Assembly: GCF_904846705.1 (NCBI RefSeq)
Contig: NZ_CAJHBS010000008.1
Location: forward strand, 1-64,000
Direction: 5' to 3'
DNA: 64,000 nucleotides
Source of the DNA: Psychrobacter sp. Pi2-52
Lineage (GTDB): Bacteria; Pseudomonadota; Gammaproteobacteria; Pseudomonadales; Moraxellaceae
Shown here: positions 1 through 7,859 of the stretch, piece by piece
Layout of the letters: each line of letters starts with the position of its first letter
How positions within the stretch are numbered: the stretch's first letter is position 1
Made by a program: the position numbers and the translations under genes
Notes under the pieces: model-generated
The model's database searches: none
Told to the model about the DNA's origin: nothing
Seen by the model: only the letters and a program-made list of their open reading frames with translations

Positions 1-27
1 CTCAGGAGTGTAGGTTTGTTTTTTCAT
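1..27 (-). mobile_element. Start of a probable IS3-family transposase OrfA (partial)
   Basis: Reading leftward from position 27, an ATG opens a frame that runs off the window edge and encodes MKKQTYTPE. A GAGAGA ribosome binding site lies just before it. Short Lys/Tyr/Thr-Pro-Glu starts of this kind are common in IS3-family OrfA proteins, which carry a helix-turn-helix domain. A plausible element end, TGTCGGAGACTC on the minus strand with its outer base at about 61, lies 34 bases before the ATG. Only nine codons are visible, so the family call is inference; another gene beginning this way cannot be excluded. Confidence 0.4.
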
Positions 28-39
28 TGTCGTATTCTC

Positions 40-354
40 TCAGAATGTTGAGTCTCCGACAATCCCGGGGCGGTTCACTTTATAGTTTTTTACTAGATGA
101 GGGATCATCATCGTCCAGAGATAGCAACCATCAGTAAAGACCTTAGTACGAACATTAACTTTACTATCAATGATATCTAGCTCAGGCGATAGAAATTCTA
201 TTACTTCTATGCCATTTATCAAATATTTATAAACAGTATCTGCATCAGCACTTGATAGTTTGTTAACTTTAGTTTCTACACTTGGAAATTCTTTTGAATT
301 TATTATTGGATTGGAAGTACCAATCATTTCTGAGAAAGGAGCTAGTTTCTTCAT
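40..354 (-). pseudogene. Hypothetical protein, probably 3'-truncated by the insertion element
   Basis: This frame encodes 104 residues, and I recognise no family. The first 98 residues read as ordinary coding sequence, with a hydrophobic Tyr/Trp/Met-rich stretch near residues 77 to 90. The last six residues (VGDSTF) and the stop come from the minus-strand sequence that begins TGTCGGAGACT, which I read as the end of the adjacent insertion element. The gene therefore probably continued before the insertion, and this is its N-terminal part. No signal peptide or membrane segment is evident. If the element end is misplaced, it could instead be a complete small gene. Confidence 0.5.
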
Positions 355-711
355 GTAGTACTCTTCCTATTCTGACTACATCAAATCATTGAGAAATGGC
401 ATATTATACTTTGAACTCGTTTTTTATCATTTTAAGTAACCAGTTTTAAAAGGTATACCCCAGCGGAACTAGCTACTTAACCCTTCAAACTTATTATCAG
501 ACTACTTAAAACAGACTTTAATATGGAACCATTTATAACAGACTTTTGAACTATAAGACAGGTTACTACGCTTTCTCCCTATCATTAGCCTATACCTTAA
601 CAGTAAAATAATTAAATGATAATAAATCTATCATTAGAGTTGTTTTCACTATTAAACGATAGTATTATCATTAAACAATAATATTTAAGTCTAAAAGATA
701 TATTGATACCT
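355..711. other. AT-rich non-coding region upstream of the recombinase
   Basis: I see no credible gene here. The right part (611-683) contains three near-identical 14-base repeats, listed separately, plus inverted relatives reading TATCATTA near 580 and 629. The stretch probably holds the promoter of the recombinase and possibly its recombination site. Confidence 0.5.
611..683. repeat. Three direct repeats ATTAAAYRATARTA before a serine recombinase
   Basis: Copies begin at 611 (ATTAAATGATAATA), 651 (ATTAAACGATAGTA) and 670 (ATTAAACAATAATA). Spacing between starts is 40 and 19 bases, close to four and two helical turns. The last copy ends about 28 bases before the recombinase start. Resolvases often bind repeated subsites beside their own gene to recombine and to repress themselves, so these could be binding sites. 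That role is inference. Confidence 0.5.
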
Positions 712-1302
712 ATGACAGTCAGAATATATGTGAGAGCTAGCACAAAAGACCAAGATGCTAAGAGAGCCTTGTCTGACTTGATTGGCGTTAGTAAAGATTA
801 TGCTGACAGTCATGTTGATTACATTGAAAACTATAGTGGTACTAAGTTAGATAGACCAGAACTTACTAAGTTACTTGATGATGCAAATCAGGGAGATGTA
901 TTGCTTGTTGAGAGCGTGGATAGATTAAGCAGATTGTCTCAAGATGATTTTGGTATTTTAAAACAAAGAATGAAAGACAAAGGCTTAAGATTAATCGTAG
1001 CAGACCTACCTACTACGCATACAATTAATACTGGTATGAGTGGAGAGATATTGGCTGTAATCAACAACATGCTAATTGATTTGTTAGCAACAATGGCTAA
1101 ACTGGATAATGACAAGCGTAGAGAGCGTATTAAGCAAGGATTAGCTAATAGTGGTTATAAACCTACAGGCAAAAAAGCTAATACACAGAAGCACAAACGC
1201 ATTAGAGAATTAGCAAGTCAAAATAATATGAAAAAAGATGAAATAGCTAAGGCCTGTGGTGTTGGAGTGGCTACAGTTTATCGAGTACTAAAAGATACGT
1301 AA
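712..1302 (+). CDS. Small serine recombinase (resolvase/invertase family)
   Basis: A 196-residue site-specific recombinase of the Tn3 resolvase/Gin invertase type. The N-terminal catalytic domain has the nucleophile in RIYVRASTKDQD (Ser at residue 10) and the conserved arginine-rich DRLSRLSQDDF segment near residue 75. The C-terminus (about 155 to 196) carries a short helix-turn-helix ending in GVATVYRVL. Length fits the small resolvases of plasmids and transposons. I chose the ATG at 712; a TTG at 703 in the same frame is possible and has an AAAAGA motif closer to it. It stands alone beside AT-rich repeats at the left end of an accessory region, so it may be a relic of the plasmid or transposon that delivered the island. 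Its target site is unproved. Confidence 0.9.
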   Translation: MTVRIYVRASTKDQDAKRALSDLIGVSKDYADSHVDYIENYSGTKLDRPELTKLLDDANQGDVLLVESVDRLSRLSQDDFGILKQRMKDKGLRLIVADLPTTHTINTGMSGEILAVINNMLIDLLATMAKLDNDKRRERIKQGLANSGYKPTGKKANTQKHKRIRELASQNNMKKDEIAKACGVGVATVYRVLKDT

Positions 1303-1378
1303 TACGTCAGGTAATGAACTTAAATAATTATGCTTTGCTGAATTACTATATCTAAAAATAAAACAGTAGTCATAAGCG

Positions 1379-1627
1379 CTAACTATCTTCAAGAGCTATC
1401 TTAGTATAGTGAGCGTGTAGCAAAGCTTTTACTTCCCTGCTAGTTGCAATTTTACCTTCCTCAAAGTCTTTGAAAATATGCTGAGTATCTGGGTTGATAG
1501 GAATATTATCGATTGCAAAGCTGCTCAAAATATCAGAGTTGATGCGGCGGCGCTTTTCTATCTCTTTCTGACTTACTAAAATAGGACGATCGTCAACAAT
1601 CGGTGTTTTAGATTTAGAATCTTCCAT
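1379..1627 (-). CDS. VbhA-like antitoxin (Fic inhibitor family), orphan
   Basis: An 82-residue protein whose middle and C-terminal parts resemble the VbhA antitoxin, the small partner that blocks the ATP site of Fic AMP-transferase toxins. Visible similarities are EIEKRRR near residues 22 to 28, a Ser-rich helix, NPDTQHIFKDFEEG near 45 to 58, and a C-terminal helix. The inhibitory helix in the family carries Ser/Thr-x3-Glu-Gly/Asn; here the aligned stretch is SFAIDN (residues 36 to 41), with Asp in place of Glu. A TAGGAGCT ribosome binding site precedes the ATG. No Fic gene with an HPFxxGNG motif is encoded next to it; downstream is only the convergent recombinase. The family assignment is by eye and moderate. 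Confidence 0.6.
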   Translation of the reverse strand: MEDSKSKTPIVDDRPILVSQKEIEKRRRINSDILSSFAIDNIPINPDTQHIFKDFEEGKIATSREVKALLHAHYTKIALEDS

Positions 1628-1755
1628 ACTAGCTCCTATCAGTAGTAATAAAATTGTTCAGCAAGTCAGATAGTCTTCTATCTAGATAACTTTCCTCTCA
1701 TTGCTATGTCTTATTCGGCTGATTTAATTGTATTAATGATTTAGACATCGGTAAA

Positions 1756-3048
1756 TCATGATTGTTTAATATCAAGAGCTATTGTGACTGAATAATTCGT
1801 ACTTCTAGCATCTCCTAGAGTTGCGTAACTTACTTGCTCTAAAGTTTTTTGAGACCTATATGGGCTGAATAGCTCATCAAGAGTATGGTGAAAACCACCA
1901 TCATCTACTCCAAATACATAATCAAAAAATATTTTGGCCATTGCAGACTGAGGGTGGCTAGCATCGCGAAAAGATTTATTGCGATTCCAACTACCACTAT
2001 GTATTTTACCGAAAACCCTTTCTATATTACCAGAAACAGAATTTGAAGCATGTCTTCGAGTAATACCTGGTTTTTGCACGTATGCTGCAGCATTTTCAAC
2101 AGACTTCCAAATGACATAATGCATGGTTGATACAGAGCATTCAGCTAAACATGCTCTGAGAATGCTAATTAGCTTGTCGCCAATAGGCGGTGCTAGATAG
2201 TTCAGTCTTGACCTAGTAATCAGGTAGCTTAAACACTCTCCTAGCTGTAACTTTTCACACCAGTTCTTAAATTGACTATCTGCTACTAGAGCACTGGTAT
2301 TTTTTTTAGACTTAGCGTTTGTCAATATTTTAGTAAGATTCTCAGTACTATAAGCAAACTCAAAGATCGCTTGATAGAAATCTATTTCTAGCTCTTTTTC
2401 TTCGTTGATAGTTACGTATTCGTAGCTATTTTCAGGACCTAGTATAAGCAGATTTCGGTTAAAGAGATGCTGTAGTATTTCTTCATCTAATTTAGAGAAC
2501 GGTGATAAAGGTAATGATAAGTTGTCACGTAGAGAGACTGTATGCCTTATATTATCTGCCCCTAGGCTCTCTACAGTCGCTGCGAGTAGAAGTTTATCCA
2601 CGTCGTTAAGCTCAGTGACTGAAGGCATACTGCTTAATTGAATGCTTCGGCATTGATTGATGTACTCTAGAGCGGTCTGTCTCTTTTCTTCTGATAAACG
2701 GTCTTGTTTAAGACGATACTCTAAGTACTCTTGATCCATTCTTTTTTCAAGCGCCTCACTACAATCATCACACCGCCACCTAATAGTATCCAATCGGGTT
2801 AGCTGTGAACGAGTATAGCAAATCTTAGTTTTACCGCAGTCTATGCATTGACAGTCCAGTACGACAAGATGAGCATTTATTTTAACGATACTAGGTATAT
2901 CCTGATGCTTAACATCAAACTCTTGACCTATCTCTTTACAGGTATATATAAAACCACTTCGTTTGTCGGCTTCTCTTAGCCAGTATCTCTCACAAATAAG
3001 CTTATTGGTCTCTGTAATATCTGGCTGATACTCTAGTTTAGTTTTCAC
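1756..3048 (-). CDS. Unrecognised zinc-ribbon protein of the defence island
   Basis: A protein of about 430 residues that I do not recognise. Near residues 68 to 96 two CxxC pairs (CIDC and CDDC) sit about 22 residues apart, the layout of a four-cysteine zinc ribbon such as those that bind nucleic acid. A charged Glu/Lys/Arg-rich helix follows (about 97 to 130). The rest is probably helical, with no helicase, nuclease or methylase motif that I can identify. The GTG at 3048 has GAGAGG five bases upstream and is preferred over the GTG at 3054. It is divergent from a small Xre regulator, with a perfect 15-base palindrome in the shared promoter region, so joint regulation is likely. It could be a DNA-binding regulator or a defence effector; function is unknown. 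Confidence 0.7.
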   Translation of the reverse strand: MKTKLEYQPDITETNKLICERYWLREADKRSGFIYTCKEIGQEFDVKHQDIPSIVKINAHLVVLDCQCIDCGKTKICYTRSQLTRLDTIRWRCDDCSEALEKRMDQEYLEYRLKQDRLSEEKRQTALEYINQCRSIQLSSMPSVTELNDVDKLLLAATVESLGADNIRHTVSLRDNLSLPLSPFSKLDEEILQHLFNRNLLILGPENSYEYVTINEEKELEIDFYQAIFEFAYSTENLTKILTNAKSKKNTSALVADSQFKNWCEKLQLGECLSYLITRSRLNYLAPPIGDKLISILRACLAECSVSTMHYVIWKSVENAAAYVQKPGITRRHASNSVSGNIERVFGKIHSGSWNRNKSFRDASHPQSAMAKIFFDYVFGVDDGGFHHTLDELFSPYRSQKTLEQVSYATLGDARSTNYSVTIALDIKQS

Positions 3049-3069
3049 GCCCACCTCTCAATACCGACT

Positions 3070-3084
3070 ATATCCCGTGGATAT
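3070..3084. promoter_or_regulatory. Palindromic operator candidate ATATCC-CGT-GGATAT
   Basis: A perfect inverted repeat with six-base arms and a three-base centre lies between the divergent zinc-ribbon gene (start 3048) and the Xre gene (start 3133). This is where an Xre dimer would be expected to bind to control both. The protein-site pairing is inferred from position only. Confidence 0.5.
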
Positions 3085-3132
3085 TGTAGCTTACCACTGT
3101 GAGTATTGCTATCTTTAGCAGTGGTTAATGAG

Positions 3133-3342
3133 ATGACAACAGATGATCGCATGATTGCCTTTGGCAAGCGTGTCCGTGAGATGCGAAAAAGCAAAGGAAT
3201 ATCCCAAGAAAGATTGGCAGAGATGGCAGGTATTGATCGTAGCTACATGGGGAATATTGAGCGTGGAGAGAAGAATGTTACGCTTAAGAAAGCATATGAG
3301 ATATGTGATGCGCTGGAGATTGAGATACAAAATTTGGTATAA
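3133..3342 (+). CDS. Small Xre-family helix-turn-helix regulator
   Basis: A single-domain DNA-binding protein of about 69 residues. The Xre fold is clear: GKRVREMRKSKGISQERLAE, then AGIDRSYMGNIERGEKNVTL, in which the second part includes the recognition helix. Size and layout match stand-alone regulators such as the controller proteins of restriction systems. The start is uncertain: ATG at 3133 is chosen, ATG at 3151 is possible, and neither has a strong ribosome binding site. It is divergent from the zinc-ribbon gene and convergent with gajB, whose stop lies about 40 bases away. It most likely represses the zinc-ribbon gene and itself through the palindrome at 3070. Whether it also affects Gabija expression cannot be told. 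Confidence 0.85.
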   Translation: MTTDDRMIAFGKRVREMRKSKGISQERLAEMAGIDRSYMGNIERGEKNVTLKKAYEICDALEIEIQNLV

Positions 3343-3383
3343 ATATTATTATATGGACCAATCGAGTCAAAGCTTTTCTGACA

Positions 3384-5027
3384 CTATTGTACTAAACGGC
3401 AATAGTTTAAAAACTCATGGTAAGGTGCTCTGTTCACATTCCAGCGTCCTGAATGGTTATTAGGGCGACTCCGACTATTCGTATGTGTCAATAGTAACTG
3501 CCTTTTTGCTCTAGAGGCTCCAACGAAAAAGGCACATCTTTCATCACGTTCTTTACCAAAGAAAATCTCTTTTTCAATTGCCATCATAATAACTGAGTCA
3601 AACTCTAAGCCTTTACTCTTATGAATCGTTAATAATCTTATGGCATTATCTCCTGAAAACCTTATCAAAGCCTCAATTAAGTCTACCTCTAAACTTAAAA
3701 TACTTTCTAGCTCTTGCTTAAATTCGAGTACAAGCTGCTTTAGATAGTCAACAGATTCATAAGAGGGAGAAAGTGTAATCAATCTTTTCGCTTTCAAAGT
3801 TTTGAGAAGGAATCGAATGTTTTCCCACCAATTTGAATAGTCTTTAGACTGTCTATAGGATTTAGATTCTTTTTGAATGTAACTACTTATCTTCAAAGTT
3901 ACACTTGAATGGTCAATATCATCAAATGTCGCAATCTTTTCATGTAATTTAATCCAAGATTTTGGTTCATGTTCACTGTATATGCATAACACGAAATCGA
4001 CCAGTAATTGAGTGATGGGCTCATTGCTTAAATCTTGCAGTTGTTGTTCATTACGAAAGGGGATATTTAACCTATTTAATTCATCCATTAAGCAATGGGC
4101 ATACAAGTCTATTTGTTTAGATATAAGAATAGCAATTTCATAGGCTGGAATATGTTCTACTTCAAGCCAGTTCTGGATTTGACCTGCTATAAATACTGCT
4201 TCAGCTTGAGCGTCCGTAAAACACTCGATGAGAATTTTTCCCTCTTCACCATCAAGTGAGCCTTCAGGCATTACAGATTCAGGCTCCAACACTCGTATAA
4301 TTTCATTTTGTAATCTTAATAATCTAGGCTTTGAACGAAAATTTAGGTAAAGTCTTAATGGAGTAGCTGAAAAATCATCTGCGTAAGTTTTAAATATACC
4401 TTCAAGAGCACCAGCCCAACCCATTATTCTTTGCTTACTGTCACCTACAGATACTATACGAGCATTTGTACCTAAAAAAGCCAGTTGAATGAGCTTATAT
4501 TGCAAATTAGTACAGTCCTGAAACTCATCAAGAAATACATCAGTATATGTGTTTTTGATTATGTTTCTCACCATATCTGAGCTTTCTAATATAGAGATAG
4601 CAAAAGGTACTAGATCACTAAAAGTTATTTGTTTCCTATGAACACGAGCTTCTCCAATTTTATAATCAGAGTCCAATGCATCGAGGCCTATAAGAATTGG
4701 TCTAAATCGGTCTATTATCTTTTTAGCAAACGCATGAAAAGTAAAACTATCAAATCGAGTTGCTAATTCATGGCCACAACGTCTTATAACTCTATCTCTT
4801 AAATTGCCACTCGCATCAGTTTTAAATGATATGGCTAAAATTCTTTTCGGATAACGACAAGTTTGAGTCCTTAAAAGAAAATCAGCTCTTTGAGCTAGCA
4901 TTTCAGTTTTACCTGCTCCAGGACCTGCTGTAAGCGCATAACAACCCTTTATAGACTTCACAACAGTCATAGCACTAGGCTCAAGAGTGAGCTTATCGGC
5001 TGGGGTCCAATCTTCAGTAGCAATCAT
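3384..5027 (-). CDS. gajB: Gabija-type UvrD/Rep-like helicase GajB
   Basis: A 547-residue superfamily 1 helicase. Motifs in order are Walker A AGPGAGKT (34 to 41), Walker B DEFQD (about 166), VGDSKQRIMGWAGA (motif III region), HKSKGLEFD (motif V, about 470) and VGASRAKRQLLLTH (motif VI, about 505). The ATG overlaps the stop of the upstream OLD nuclease gene by four bases (ATGA), so the two are translationally coupled. In Gabija, GajA cuts DNA and GajB helps sense nucleotide depletion or DNA ends during phage infection. The protein is somewhat longer than the founding Bacillus GajB (about 490). An OLD nuclease paired with a UvrD helicase is the hallmark of class 2 OLD/Gabija loci; this is recalled, not searched. 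Confidence 0.85.
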   Translation of the reverse strand: MIATEDWTPADKLTLEPSAMTVVKSIKGCYALTAGPGAGKTEMLAQRADFLLRTQTCRYPKRILAISFKTDASGNLRDRVIRRCGHELATRFDSFTFHAFAKKIIDRFRPILIGLDALDSDYKIGEARVHRKQITFSDLVPFAISILESSDMVRNIIKNTYTDVFLDEFQDCTNLQYKLIQLAFLGTNARIVSVGDSKQRIMGWAGALEGIFKTYADDFSATPLRLYLNFRSKPRLLRLQNEIIRVLEPESVMPEGSLDGEEGKILIECFTDAQAEAVFIAGQIQNWLEVEHIPAYEIAILISKQIDLYAHCLMDELNRLNIPFRNEQQLQDLSNEPITQLLVDFVLCIYSEHEPKSWIKLHEKIATFDDIDHSSVTLKISSYIQKESKSYRQSKDYSNWWENIRFLLKTLKAKRLITLSPSYESVDYLKQLVLEFKQELESILSLEVDLIEALIRFSGDNAIRLLTIHKSKGLEFDSVIMMAIEKEIFFGKERDERCAFFVGASRAKRQLLLTHTNSRSRPNNHSGRWNVNRAPYHEFLNYCRLVQ

Positions 5028-6934
5028 TCAGGTAACTCATCTATCAAACTTATAATTGCATCAATCATTCTTGAATAGGAGTCTGGCATATTATTAAGAA
5101 TATCTTGATCGGATAGGTTTGCTAACGCATCAATATGGCTTGCAGGTTTACTGCTTAATTTGAATTTCTTATGGTAAGCTCTGAAAAATAAACGTTCATC
5201 CTCGCTATATTGTGTCGAATCGAAATAACTCTTCCCTAACACTGCTTTAATTGTTGATTCTGTAGGTGTCTCTGTCTCAGCTGAAAAAGCAGCCTGAAAG
5301 CTATATAGCATCGAAAAATCTAAATCTAAGGGATAAGAAAAAAATATGCCTTTGCTTTCAAAATAATCAATGTAGTTTTTTGTTTCTCTAAAAAGGTTAT
5401 CAGAATCGTTCCATTTCGGGATATGGTTTTCAGGTGTTAAAATATCGTTTGGACGATAGTTTGACAGTTGGTTATTAACATAGTTAATTCTTCCCCATCC
5501 GCCTTGATTACGAGCTAGGTCTAAGTCTAAAAGTGTAATAAAAGGTATTCCAAGTCCTGTAAGAAGTCGCCAAAAGTGATTAACATGCCTACCACCTAAC
5601 GGGGCAATAGTAATAGCATTTTCATCTGCAGGAATACCTTTCACTTCCAGTAATTTTGGTATGACGATCTCCTCACTATCGCCTTCTCCAAGAACGACTA
5701 ATCTTGAAAAATAAACCTCAGGATAGGCTTGAACTGCTTGCCTCACAAATTTATGTGCTTCATCGTTTTCATCTGGTAGTTTTATATAGCTAATTATAGC
5801 TTGCCTATCTGTACCTAATCTTAGATAGCGTATCTGTTCAGGCGCTACTCTTTTTAAAATAGAAGGTGCGTGCGTCGCTATTAATGCTTGAGCATCATTC
5901 TCACATATCAGTTTATTTAACGAGTTAACAATTCTACCAAGGAAATGAGGAGACAAACTATTTTCTGGCTCTTCAAGAGCAACAATAGTAAATATAGGAG
6001 GATTTAGCTTATCTAGATCAAAAGTATTATCCTCTCCTTTAAGTACTTTTCTTCCAACAGCCTGAGAAGTCAGGACTAAAGAGAGGTATAGCATTGATTT
6101 CTGACCATCGCTCAATTGTGAAAAATCTACATTATTTTGACCGTGGCCTGGCGAAAAAGATACAGACATATGACGAAGAAGTGAATCAATCTCTGAGTTA
6201 GAAAAATTAATTTTTGGATTGGTGAAGTAGCTACCTTTGTGTAGGTCACTCCATACGCTTTGAAGTAGCGAGCTCACTAAACTAACTGAATCATTAGTAG
6301 ATAAGCTATCACTGATTTTATCAGTAAGATCTTTAATTACTTCTCGTTCATTAGACCAATTTACTGAGCGAAGTAGACGTCCAAGCAATGCGTTAGTACC
6401 AAAAGCCACATGGTCAGAAGGTTCTCTTTTAGCAGGCAAATAGTGAATTTGAATTAGATTCCTATCTGAACGAGGAACTCTATGTGGATTTATTGGTTCT
6501 CCTGCTTCATCAGTCTCTAGTACATAAAATAAAGCTGGATCATCAATATCACTATCAACTCCCATAATAGCTTCAAGGCGAAACCTAATTGTAGGAAATG
6601 CTGAGGCACTTCTAAGTCGCATATGACTAAACATAGGTGGAATAGTAGCTGACTCATCGGAGGTATTAGATGCTTCCGGCAATTCGAACTCCGCTTCTAC
6701 CCATAGCTTTCTTTCGTTAGGTACTTCAGATTCATCATGTGGTACATGGAAATCAGAAGGTTTCAGCCTGCGTATAGAAGGGTCTATCGAAAACATTTTA
6801 CACAGCGCTTGTAAGACAGCAGTTTTACCAGAGCCATTTGGGCCAATTAAGTAAGTCAACTTATCAAAATGTATTTCTGTTGGCTCACTACCAAAACATT
6901 GGAAGTTAGATAGACGTACTGTTTTTAAAATCAT
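5024..6934 (-). CDS. gajA: Gabija-type OLD-family ATPase-nuclease GajA
   Basis: A 636-residue OLD protein with an ABC-like ATPase followed by a TOPRIM nuclease domain. Walker A is GPNGSGKT (31 to 38), the ABC signature is LSDGQKS, and Walker B is ALEEPE (about 320). The TOPRIM part has VVLGEGDSEE (about 411 to 420, the metal-binding Glu) and LLDLDLA (about 470, the acidic DxD pair). A GAGAGA ribosome binding site precedes the ATG. It is the first gene of a two-gene operon with gajB. In characterised Gabija the nuclease is held inactive by nucleotides and cuts phage DNA when they are depleted. Slightly longer than founding members (about 580). Other class 2 OLD systems have the same architecture, so the Gabija name is by context. 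Confidence 0.85.
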   Translation of the reverse strand: MILKTVRLSNFQCFGSEPTEIHFDKLTYLIGPNGSGKTAVLQALCKMFSIDPSIRRLKPSDFHVPHDESEVPNERKLWVEAEFELPEASNTSDESATIPPMFSHMRLRSASAFPTIRFRLEAIMGVDSDIDDPALFYVLETDEAGEPINPHRVPRSDRNLIQIHYLPAKREPSDHVAFGTNALLGRLLRSVNWSNEREVIKDLTDKISDSLSTNDSVSLVSSLLQSVWSDLHKGSYFTNPKINFSNSEIDSLLRHMSVSFSPGHGQNNVDFSQLSDGQKSMLYLSLVLTSQAVGRKVLKGEDNTFDLDKLNPPIFTIVALEEPENSLSPHFLGRIVNSLNKLICENDAQALIATHAPSILKRVAPEQIRYLRLGTDRQAIISYIKLPDENDEAHKFVRQAVQAYPEVYFSRLVVLGEGDSEEIVIPKLLEVKGIPADENAITIAPLGGRHVNHFWRLLTGLGIPFITLLDLDLARNQGGWGRINYVNNQLSNYRPNDILTPENHIPKWNDSDNLFRETKNYIDYFESKGIFFSYPLDLDFSMLYSFQAAFSAETETPTESTIKAVLGKSYFDSTQYSEDERLFFRAYHKKFKLSSKPASHIDALANLSDQDILNNMPDSYSRMIDAIISLIDELPE

Positions 6935-7104
6935 AAAATCTCTCTAGTTCCAATGAAAGTTAACAACTTGTCTATAATTTACTCATAAGCCAATCGTTTA
7001 GCAAAAAACTTATGAACCTAGCGTCTAGATAATATAGTGCCCTAAACTCTATATAACTAGCTTTTAAACTTTGTTTTGTTTGCACGTAACTCAGAGTAAT
7101 TTTT

Positions 7105-7713
7105 TCAAACAGAGAGTCTTTTCCATTTATCTAATGTCCGCCTATCATAGCAATCATCATAACCATTTAAATCTACTAAACTATTAGCTACTTTAATGGT
7201 TACAGCACCGCTTCCCGAAGCACCCCAGCTACTTCCATATCGTATAAAAACTGGCTGGGCTTTTGTTTTGTTAAACCGATAGGTTGCATCTGCCCAAGTG
7301 GCATAATCTTGATCACAAGATGATAGAATTTTAACTAACTCACCCGAACCAAAAAGCTTATTTATTTCACTTTTAGAAGGATTTTCTCCTGCGTTTTGAA
7401 TAGTTATTTCGATTTCTGTTATGAAAGTTCTAGCACCATTGATAGTGACTTCAGTGTAACCAATATTAGGGTTTTTACTACTTCCTACTTTAGTCGTGCC
7501 TACCATAGTATGATCATGAGCACCTGACTCGTAATACGGCCATTCCCATTCAACACCTTGAATCTTCTCTGCGTTCTCCCAATTGCTTACGTTGTATTCA
7601 ACATTTTTAGGAATTGCTATTGCATCAATAATAGAAGAAAACTGTGCAGCATAAGCAGGGGTTGAGAATGTAAAGGCTATAGTAGTGAGAGTTACAGATA
7701 TAGCTTTTATCAT
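7105..7713 (-). CDS. Unrecognised exported protein
   Basis: A 202-residue protein with a clear Sec signal peptide: a hydrophobic N-terminus ending in PAYAA, with likely cleavage near residue 23. The mature part is rich in Gly, Ser, Thr and aromatic residues and contains few cysteines, including the pair SSCDQD and YDDCYDR, which could form a disulfide. I recognise no family and see no membrane anchor or lipobox. An AAGGAT ribosome binding site precedes the ATG. It lies upstream of the Gabija operon on the same strand but 170 bases away, so it is probably a separate unit. Together with the next gene it forms an exported pair between two defence systems, perhaps unrelated cargo. Confidence 0.65.
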   Translation of the reverse strand: MIKAISVTLTTIAFTFSTPAYAAQFSSIIDAIAIPKNVEYNVSNWENAEKIQGVEWEWPYYESGAHDHTMVGTTKVGSSKNPNIGYTEVTINGARTFITEIEITIQNAGENPSKSEINKLFGSGELVKILSSCDQDYATWADATYRFNKTKAQPVFIRYGSSWGASGSGAVTIKVANSLVDLNGYDDCYDRRTLDKWKRLSV

Positions 7714-7859
7714 CGTAATAATCCTTATTTGAAGACAGGAAAGTAATTGTGAAGAATAAAAGACCTATCTACTAATATATATACACCTGACATATCGCCA
7801 TCCTCACTTGATGTACTGTTCGTGATAGCTACAATAGATCATAAAATATACTTTAGTTA

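Noticed and set aside
3155-3463. An open frame overlapping the Xre gene in another frame
   Set aside because: The Xre frame has a clear domain, while this one has Trp/Arg-rich nonsense composition and runs into gajB.
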